From assembly GCA_015487455.1 (NCBI GenBank), contig WFPR01000173.1, forward strand, positions 1-10,595: a stretch of DNA of 10,595 nt. Reading direction: 5' to 3'. The stretch comes from Candidatus Bipolaricaulota bacterium. GTDB taxonomy: Bacteria > Bipolaricaulota > Bipolaricaulia > RBG-16-55-9. Below the pieces are notes generated by a model. The model worked only from the letters and a program-made list of their open reading frames with translations. It searched no databases and was not told the DNA's origin. Positions 6,517 to 10,595 of this stretch are shown here, piece by piece. The first letter of the stretch is position 1. Every line of letters begins with the position of its first letter. The position numbers and the translations under genes were made by a program.

Positions 6517-7013
6517 AGCGTTCCCAGCGCGCCGAGGGTCGCGAGGGTCACGATCGCGCCCGCCGCGAGCACCCCCAGCGCGATCGCCACGAGCGCCTTG
6601 GCCAGGGGCACCCGGAACAGCACGGCCACGGCGCAGCCCGTCCAGGCGCCCGTCATCGGGAGGGGGACCGCCACGATAACAATCAAAGCCCACGGGCCGA
6701 AGCGCTCGACGGCGCCCCGAAAGCGCCGCTCCGTGAGCCGAAGCCACCAGCTCAAGGGGCGCCGCAGCGGCTGTCCCCAGGGCCAAGGCCAGCGCTCCAG
6801 CACTTTTAGTAGGGCCTCCAGCCCCAAAAGCAGGGGGAGCACGGGCAGGAGGTTCCCTACAACGCCCAGCGCGTACGCGACGAGGGGCGGGAAGCCAAAG
6901 CTTATCAGGGCGAGGGGGATGGCCCCGCGCAGCTCGCTTAAGGGCAGGGCCGCGACCCCCAGCACGATCAGGGCTTGCCACGCTTGCTCCCCGAGCGCAA
7001 CGCTGGACATCAT
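6507..7013 (-). CDS. Small multi-drug export family membrane protein (COG2426)
   Basis: The 168-residue product is strongly hydrophobic, with membrane segments at about 13-35, 41-70, 107-130 and 135-165, and a basic loop (82-104) between the halves. The motifs LPLSELRGAIPLA (23-35) and GPWALIVIVAVPLPMTGAW (106-124) are typical of the small multi-drug export family (Pfam Sm_multidrug_ex). The transport role of that family is annotated mainly by name; substrates are generally unknown. Two adjacent ATG codons (7013 and 7010) can start the protein. No Shine-Dalgarno precedes them, and a -10-like TACAAT ends 10 nt upstream, so the message is probably leaderless. It converges with the protease gene and diverges from the hicB at 7063. 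Confidence 0.87.
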   Translation of the reverse strand: MMSSVALGEQAWQALIVLGVAALPLSELRGAIPLALISFGFPPLVAYALGVVGNLLPVLPLLLGLEALLKVLERWPWPWGQPLRRPLSWWLRLTERRFRGAVERFGPWALIVIVAVPLPMTGAWTGCAVAVLFRVPLAKALVAIALGVLAAGAIVTLATLGALGTLAL

Positions 7014-7023
7014 GGTGGCCTAG

Positions 7024-7029
7024 ATTGTA
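7024..7029 (-). promoter_or_regulatory. -10 element of the small multi-drug export gene (leaderless architecture)
   Basis: On the minus strand TACAAT (7029 to 7024) matches the -10 consensus at 5 of 6 positions and leaves 10 nt before the ATG at 7013, so transcription should start at or within a few bases of the start codon. I see no convincing -35. On the plus strand TAGATT (7021-7026) overlaps it and might serve the divergent hicB, but that is weak. Confidence 0.45.
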
Positions 7030-7062
7030 CGGGCCGCCGAGGCCGAGTACACCGGTGAGGTC

Positions 7063-7350
7063 ATGGGCAGGAGCGAGAAGACCACCGTGAAGCTGAAGTC
7101 CCTCACGTTCAGGGTCGTGCTGGAGCCGGACGAGGACGCTTGGGCCGCGTATTGTCCCGCCCTGGTCGAGAAGGGCGTGGCCACGTGGGGCCACACGCCC
7201 GAGGAAGCCCTGCGCAACCTTCATGAGGTGTTGCAGATGGTGTTGGAGAGCCTCCACGAGCACGGCGAGCCCCTGCCCGAAGAGGCGGCCCTTCAGGTCG
7301 CCTCCGAGCCGTTGATCACCGTAAGCGTCCTGGAGCATGGCTCCGATTGA
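7063..7350 (+). CDS. hicB: HicB-like antitoxin, short form, partner toxin broken
   Basis: The 95-residue product matches the N-terminal fold of HicB antitoxins: LKSLTFRVVLEPDEDAWAAY forms the first strands, and GHTPEEALRNLHEVLQMVLE (43-62) corresponds to the family's conserved T-x-E-E-A-L helix. It ends shortly after ITVSV and lacks the C-terminal DNA-binding domain of longer HicB proteins, so self-repression by this protein is unlikely. It is clearly homologous to the hicB at 9577 (shared LKSxTFxVVLE, TPEEAL, GEPxPEE). GGTGAGG lies only 2 nt from the ATG, so the exact start is uncertain; GTG at 7087 is an alternative. Its 3' end overlaps the start of the decayed hicA by 14 nt, as in a translationally coupled pair. 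It may persist as an orphan antitoxin. Confidence 0.8.
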   Translation: MGRSEKTTVKLKSLTFRVVLEPDEDAWAAYCPALVEKGVATWGHTPEEALRNLHEVLQMVLESLHEHGEPLPEEAALQVASEPLITVSVLEHGSD

Positions 7351-7490
7351 CTACCGCAAGCTTCGGAGCCTTACAGCCCGCCGTCTCGTCCGTGCCCTAT
7401 CGGGACACTCAAGCGCATGATCGAGGCTCAAGCCCGCTGGACCGCGGACGACCTAAGCGCCTGCGCCTGCTTCCCAAGCGAGACCCATAG
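7337..7490 (+). pseudogene. hicA: Degenerate hicA toxin remnant (internal deletion and frameshift)
   Basis: From the ATG at 7337 the reading MAPIDYRKLRSLTARRLVRAL matches the start of the intact HicA at 9927 (MAIDYSKLRGVTVRKLITAL). The middle of the gene is missing. After a junction near 7401-7408 another frame reads TLKRMIEAQARWTADDL, matching TLKAIIEEQARWTEADL. A further one-base loss near 7453-7455 shifts the frame again to KRLRLLPKRDP and a stop at 7488-7490. The remnant is about 110 nt shorter than expected. The lost part contains the central strands and the active-site region, so no working toxin can be made. It follows its hicB directly, which shows that a complete hicBA pair once stood here. 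Confidence 0.85.
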
Positions 7491-7510
7491 TCGTTTTCGC
7501 CTAGAGAGCT

Positions 7511-7777
7511 ATGGCCCTTAAGGTCGAGCTTACCCATCATGCGAGGGAGAAGATCAAGCTGCTTCAAGAACTCGGGTTTTCTGTGAGCGAAGAGCAGGTC
7601 GTCCAGACGGTGCTCCACCCCGATCGCGTTGAATCGGGACGCCGAGGGGAACGGATCGCTCAGCGTCGAATCGGCGATCGCCACGTGCTTCGCGTGCCTT
7701 ACGTGCAGCGGGGCGAGAAGATTCGTATCATCACGGTGTATCCGGGGAGGCGGGAGCGCTATGAACGAGAAAGGTAA
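7511..7777 (+). CDS. DUF4258 family protein, probable toxin-like partner
   Basis: The 88-residue basic product has the DUF4258 pattern: an early LTHHAREKIKLLQELGFSV with paired His and a following helix, then SEEQVVQTVLHPDRV, a basic strand region, and a closing strand KIRIITVYPGRRERYERE. DUF4258 proteins are small, often next to DUF2283 genes in thermophiles and archaea, and have been suggested to be toxin-like with a RelE/BrnT-type fold; that role is not demonstrated by sequence. The last 17 nt overlap the start of the DUF2283 gene, which implies translational coupling. Only a weak GAGAG precedes the ATG. Confidence 0.78.
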   Translation: MALKVELTHHAREKIKLLQELGFSVSEEQVVQTVLHPDRVESGRRGERIAQRRIGDRHVLRVPYVQRGEKIRIITVYPGRRERYERER

Positions 7778-8027
7778 GGCCGACATGCGCTACAGCCCGG
7801 ACGCCGATGCGCTGATCGTGCGGTTCAGCCGCAAGCCCGTCGACCATGCCGAGGAGGCCGGGGACTTTATCGTTCACCTCGCCGAGGACGGCGAGGTGGT
7901 GCTCATCGAGATCCTGCACGCGCAGGAGTTCCTGCTGGAAGCCCTACAGAGGGTGCTTCAGGGTCAAGGTCAAAGGGCCGCTCAAGCCAAGGCCAAGACC
8001 AAGACGGAGACGGAAACGCCCGTGTAA
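7761..8027 (+). CDS. DUF2283 family protein, probable antitoxin-like partner
   Basis: The 88-residue product has the DUF2283 core: MRYSPDADALIVRFSRKPVDHAEEAGDFIVHLAEDGEVV (split by the family's D-A-D-A-L and E-D-G signatures) followed by LIEILHA at about 49-55. I place the start at 7761, where GGGGAGG (7744-7750) lies 10 nt upstream and the ATG overlaps the DUF4258 gene; the open frame runs further upstream but is then antagonised by the overlapping gene. The C-terminal tail after about residue 66 is low-complexity with a two-residue period (AKAKTKTETET) and is probably disordered. The gene pair resembles a toxin-antitoxin operon; biochemical activity unknown. Confidence 0.78.
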   Translation: MNEKGKADMRYSPDADALIVRFSRKPVDHAEEAGDFIVHLAEDGEVVLIEILHAQEFLLEALQRVLQGQGQRAAQAKAKTKTETETPV

Positions 8028-8059
8028 GGCAAGCAAGGGCAAGGGAGAAGGGCAGAGCA

Positions 8060-8088
8060 TTGCGCCCTCAAAGCCCAAGGGCTATACT
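8060..8088 (+). promoter_or_regulatory. Promoter of cysS with -10 next to the start codon
   Basis: TATACT (8083-8088) matches the -10 consensus at 5 of 6 positions and is preceded, 17 bp upstream, by TTGCGC (8060-8065), a half-matching -35. Only 9 nt separate the -10 from the ATG at 8098 and there is no Shine-Dalgarno, so the transcript is probably leaderless or nearly so. GGGC (8079-8082) and GCCC (8091-8094) flank the -10 as an inverted repeat. Confidence 0.55.
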
Positions 8089-8097
8089 TTGCCCGCC

Positions 8098-9573
8098 ATG
8101 GGCATCAAGATCTACAACACCCTCACCAAGCGGGTGGAGGCCTTCGAGCCGCTGGAGCCGGGCCACGTCAAGATGTACGTCTGCGGCCCCACCGTGTACG
8201 ATTACTTCCACATCGGGAACGCCCGCCCCTTCATCGTCTTCGACGTGGTGCGCCGCTGGTTCGAGTACCGGGGCTATCGAGTCACCTTCGTGCAGAACAT
8301 CACGGACGTCGACGACAAGATCATCAACCGGGCCGCGGCGGAAGGCGTCTCCCCCCAGGCGATCGCCGAGAGGTACACCCAGGCGTACTGGGAGGATTTA
8401 GAGCGCCTGGGCGTGCTCCCCGCCAACTACCAGCCCAAGGCGACGGAGTGGATCCCCAAGATGGTCGAGTTCGTGCAAAAACTCATCGACAAGGGCTACG
8501 CCTACGTGCTGGAGGGCGGCGACGTCTACTTCCGCGTGCGAAAGTTTGAGGGCTACGGGAAGCTCTCGGGGAAGTCGCTGGAGGAGCTGGAGGCGGGGGC
8601 CCGCGTGGAGGTCGACGAGCGCAAGGAGGATCCCCTCGACTTCGCCCTCTGGAAGGCGGCCAAGCCCGGCGAACCCAAGTGGCCCGCCCCCTGGGGCGAG
8701 GGCCGGCCCGGCTGGCACCTCGAGTGCTCCGTGATGGCCATGGGGCTGTTGGGCGAGACGCTCGACATCCACGGCGGCGGGCAGGACTTGATCTTCCCGC
8801 ACCACGAGAACGAGATCGCCCAGAGCGAGGCCGCCACGGGCAAACCCTTCGTCCGCTACTGGATGCACAACGGCCTGCTCAAGTATCAAGGCGAGAAGAT
8901 GAGCAAGTCGCTGGGCAACTTCGAGTACGCCCGCGACGTGGTTGAGCGCTACGGCAAGGAGGCCGTGCGCTACTTCTACCTGAGCAAGCACTATCGAACG
9001 CCGGTCAACTTCACCCACGAGGCGATGGAGGACGCGCGGCGGGCCGTCGAGCGCGTCTACCACCTGCTCGAGGAGCTCGACCAAGAGCTGGACCGCCGCG
9101 ACGGCCACACGGCCGAGCTGAACGTTGAGAAGCTGACGAAGCGCGGCCGGACGTATCTCGCATATCTGGAGCGGGCCAAGCGCGAGTTCGAGGAGCACAT
9201 GGACGACGACTTCAACACCGCGGCCGCGCTGGGGGTGCTCTTCGAGCTGGTCAAGGAGGCGAACGTCTTCCGCCAAGACGTCGCCGAGGAGGACCTGCCG
9301 CTGCTCAAGCGCACCTTTGAGCTGATCCGCGAGCTGGGCGCGCCGTTGGGCCTCTTCCAAGAATCCCCTTGGCGCCAAGCCCACGGGGAGGTGCAGGCCC
9401 AGCTCGTCGAGCTGCTGATCGAGGTGCGCAAGGAGCTGCGCCGCAAGCGGGAGTACGAGCTGGCCGATCGCATCCGCGCACGCCTGCGGGAGCTGGGCAT
9501 CGAGCTGAAGGACAAGGGCGAGGAGACCGTCTGGAGCTACGCCTCAACGGGCGCGGGCGTGGAAGGGGGTTAG
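8098..9573 (+). CDS. cysS: Cysteinyl-tRNA synthetase
   Basis: The 491-residue product attaches cysteine to tRNA-Cys using ATP in the cytoplasm; it is a class I synthetase of usual length. The HIGH signature is present as HIGN (38-41) after CGPTVYDYF, and KMSKS is at 267-271. The expected zinc and cysteine-binding ligands are visible at Cys29, Cys210, His235 and Glu239 (in HHENE). WHLECSVM and DIHGGGQDLIFPHHE are canonical. A DALR-type helical domain follows (about 350-410), then a helical C-terminal part ending in a glycine-rich tail. I chose the ATG at 8098 because the family begins with KIYNTLT; the frame stays open upstream to 7846, but that extension overlaps the DUF2283 gene and is Arg/Lys-rich without family resemblance. 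hicB begins 3 nt after its stop and is likely co-transcribed. Confidence 0.97.
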   Translation: MGIKIYNTLTKRVEAFEPLEPGHVKMYVCGPTVYDYFHIGNARPFIVFDVVRRWFEYRGYRVTFVQNITDVDDKIINRAAAEGVSPQAIAERYTQAYWEDLERLGVLPANYQPKATEWIPKMVEFVQKLIDKGYAYVLEGGDVYFRVRKFEGYGKLSGKSLEELEAGARVEVDERKEDPLDFALWKAAKPGEPKWPAPWGEGRPGWHLECSVMAMGLLGETLDIHGGGQDLIFPHHENEIAQSEAATGKPFVRYWMHNGLLKYQGEKMSKSLGNFEYARDVVERYGKEAVRYFYLSKHYRTPVNFTHEAMEDARRAVERVYHLLEELDQELDRRDGHTAELNVEKLTKRGRTYLAYLERAKREFEEHMDDDFNTAAALGVLFELVKEANVFRQDVAEEDLPLLKRTFELIRELGAPLGLFQESPWRQAHGEVQAQLVELLIEVRKELRRKREYELADRIRARLRELGIELKDKGEETVWSYASTGAGVEGG

Positions 9574-9576
9574 GCC

Positions 9577-9864
9577 ATGGCCATCGGGGAGACCCGGCTC
9601 AAGTCGTACACGTTCAAGGTCGTCCTAGAGCGGGACAGGTGGCCCGACGAGCCCGAGGAGCAGGCCGTCTGGCGGGCCTACGTGCCCCTGCTCAGGGAGC
9701 GGGGCGCCCACGCCTGGGGGGACACCCCCGAAGAGGCCCTCGAAAACCTCCGAAACGCCGTGGAGCTCCTCCTCGAGTACCTGAAGGAGAAGGGGGAGCC
9801 CATCCCCGAGGAGCCCGACCAAGTGGAGGTCAGCGCCGAGCCCCGCATCACCGTGACCCTGTAA
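9577..9864 (+). CDS. hicB: HicB-like antitoxin, short form
   Basis: The 95-residue product carries the HicB N-terminal fold: RLKSYTFKVVLERD, then AVWRAYVPLLRERGAHAWG, then DTPEEALENLRNAVELLLEYL (about 49-69), and ends with ITVTL. It is a paralogue of the hicB at 7063 with a short insertion (WPDEPEEQ region). It has no C-terminal DNA-binding domain. GGAAGGGGG (9561-9569) lies 7 nt before the ATG and the gene starts only 3 nt after cysS, so it probably sits in the cysS transcript. It is followed 62 nt later by its hicA partner, giving antitoxin-first order. It would neutralise HicA by direct binding, if HicA is active. Confidence 0.85.
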   Translation: MAIGETRLKSYTFKVVLERDRWPDEPEEQAVWRAYVPLLRERGAHAWGDTPEEALENLRNAVELLLEYLKEKGEPIPEEPDQVEVSAEPRITVTL

Positions 9865-9926
9865 GCCCTCAAGCCTCTTGTGTTTGCTCTCCCGTTTGAC
9901 GGTCGCGCTCAGCCCAGTAGCGGTCT

Positions 9927-10181
9927 ATGGCCATCGACTACAGCAAGCTGCGCGGCGTTACGGTGCGCAAGCTCATCACGGCCCTCAAGCGGGACGGCTT
10001 CCGAGAGTGGCGCAGGAAGGGGGCCACGCGCTTTTTCGCGCATCCCGACGGGCGCACCGTCACCCTACACGTCCACCGGCCGGGTCAGACGCTCAAGGTG
10101 GGCACGCTCAAGGCGATCATCGAGGAGCAGGCCCGGTGGACGGAGGCGGACCTCAAGCGACTCAAGCTTTTAAAGCCTTAA
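9927..10181 (+). CDS. hicA: HicA-like toxin with the catalytic His replaced
   Basis: The 84-residue product follows the HicA double-stranded-RNA-binding-like fold: an N-terminal helix (KLRGVTVRKLITALKRDGF), strands around WRRKGATRFFAHPDGRTVTLHVH, then the conserved LKVGTLKAIIEEQ helix. HicA toxins cleave mRNA and depend on a His in a G-S-H type motif. Here the matching segment reads KGATRFF, with Thr34 in the His place, although His39, His48 and His50 remain nearby. It may be inactive, weakly active, or use another residue. The C-terminal WTEADLKRLKLLKP extends past the usual core. No good Shine-Dalgarno precedes the ATG; TTGACG (9896-9901) might be part of a promoter but has no convincing -10. 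The neighbouring gene converges 20 nt away. Confidence 0.83.
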   Translation: MAIDYSKLRGVTVRKLITALKRDGFREWRRKGATRFFAHPDGRTVTLHVHRPGQTLKVGTLKAIIEEQARWTEADLKRLKLLKP

Positions 10182-10201
10182 AGAGCCCTGAACGTCTTCA
10201 T

Positions 10202-10595
10202 TCAGCCGCCGGGCCTCGGCTCCTCCACCAGCTCGACGAGCACGCCGTGGAAGCCCCTCGGGTGCACGAAGGCGACTTTATGCCCGCGGAAGCCCTCCCG
10301 GGGCGCTTCGTCCACCAGCGGGACGCCCTGAGCCTTGAGCTCTTTCAGAGCGCTCTCGATGTTGGGCACGGCGAACGCGACGTGGTGGAGCCCCTCGCCC
10401 CGCTTCTCTAGGAAGCGCCGGACGGGGCCGTCGCCCAGCGGCTGGAGCAGCTCGAGCGCGGGAGCTTCAGCCTTGACCTCAGGGCTGTGCTTGGGCTCCA
10501 GCCAGCTGATCGCCACCCCGAACGCCTCGGCGAAGCCGCGGGCCGTCTCCCGAAAGCCCAGCAGCCGGAAGCGCTCGACGGCCTCCTCCAGCTCC
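10202..10595 (-). CDS. mce: Methylmalonyl-CoA epimerase (partial, N-terminus outside the window)
   Basis: The frame runs off the right edge, so about 130 C-terminal residues are visible. The enzyme interconverts (2R)- and (2S)-methylmalonyl-CoA and belongs to the vicinal oxygen chelate (glyoxalase) superfamily. Diagnostic segments in fragment numbering are LELLQPLGDGPVRRFLEKRGEG (split around 47-68), GLHHVAFAV (68-76) with a metal-ligand His, and GVLVELVE (117-124) with the metal-ligand Glu. An internal GTG near 10516 could be taken for a start, but upstream codons read ELEEAVERFRLLGFRE, which is normal family sequence, so the gene continues beyond 10595. FAEAFGVAISWLEPKHSPEVKAEAP (21-45, in two parts) is less typical. 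It converges with hicA. It would work with methylmalonyl-CoA mutase, not seen here. Confidence 0.92.
   Translation of the reverse strand, partial: ELEEAVERFRLLGFRETARGFAEAFGVAISWLEPKHSPEVKAEAPALELLQPLGDGPVRRFLEKRGEGLHHVAFAVPNIESALKELKAQGVPLVDEAPREGFRGHKVAFVHPRGFHGVLVELVEEPRPGG

Noticed and set aside
6481..7338. Minus-strand open frame of 285 codons spanning the membrane gene and hicB.
   Set aside because: It overlaps two better-supported genes in other frames and is compositionally a GC-rich shadow with no recognisable domain.
7846..8097. Upstream extension of the cysS frame to 7846.
   Set aside because: The extension overlaps the DUF2283 gene, is Arg/Lys-rich and unlike any synthetase N-terminus. 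The family starts at the ATG at 8098, just after a -10 box.
9878..10411. Plus-strand open frame overlapping hicA and the epimerase gene.
   Set aside because: It covers two recognised genes in other frames and shows no family similarity.
10202..10516. Epimerase gene beginning at the internal GTG near 10516.
   Set aside because: Upstream codons to the window edge continue the family sequence, so the true start lies outside the window and the gene is partial.

Overview
The window is GC-rich (roughly two thirds G+C by eye) bacterial DNA. Its proteins are rich in Glu, Arg and Lys, its small genes are compact toxin-antitoxin-like pairs, and recognisable -10 boxes sit very close to start codons. 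This suggests a thermophilic, probably uncultured, deep-branching bacterium. The secreted proteins that end in an aromatic residue would fit a cell with an outer membrane. A Bipolaricaulota/Acetothermia-like lineage is my best guess, but the sequence alone does not prove it.

Left part (1-4830): a cluster of three tandem paralogous genes (265-1644, 1744-3132, 3299-4732) encodes secreted, beta-rich, cysteine-paired proteins of 459-477 residues that I cannot assign to a named family. Gene A has a good sigma70-type promoter and a long leader. Genes A and B share an identical 31-bp block containing the ribosome binding site. A strong hairpin without a U-tract lies between A and B, and textbook intrinsic terminators follow B and C. 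The three genes are mosaics: blocks that are identical at the DNA level alternate with diverged blocks, as expected from gene conversion. All three proteins end in a short alternating strand closed by Phe, like an outer-membrane beta-signal.

Middle (4839-7030): a secreted subtilisin-type (S8) protease with an N-terminal CARDB domain has its own promoter. It converges on a membrane protein of the small multi-drug export family (COG2426), which is read from the minus strand and appears to be leaderless.

Right part (7063-10595): cysS, for cysteinyl-tRNA synthetase, has a near-consensus -10 box only 9 nt before its ATG and no Shine-Dalgarno sequence. Small toxin-antitoxin-like pairs bracket it. 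On the left are a hicB with a decayed hicA (internal deletion of about 110 nt plus a frameshift) and an overlapping DUF4258/DUF2283 pair. On the right is a hicB-hicA pair whose HicA has Thr where the family has its catalytic His. The window ends inside a minus-strand methylmalonyl-CoA epimerase gene.

How they work together: A, B and C are probably envelope or surface proteins, and the adjacent secreted protease may act in the same compartment. The right part is housekeeping (translation, propionate/methylmalonyl metabolism) interspersed with small-gene modules. I saw no insertion sequence, CRISPR array, rRNA or tRNA gene.
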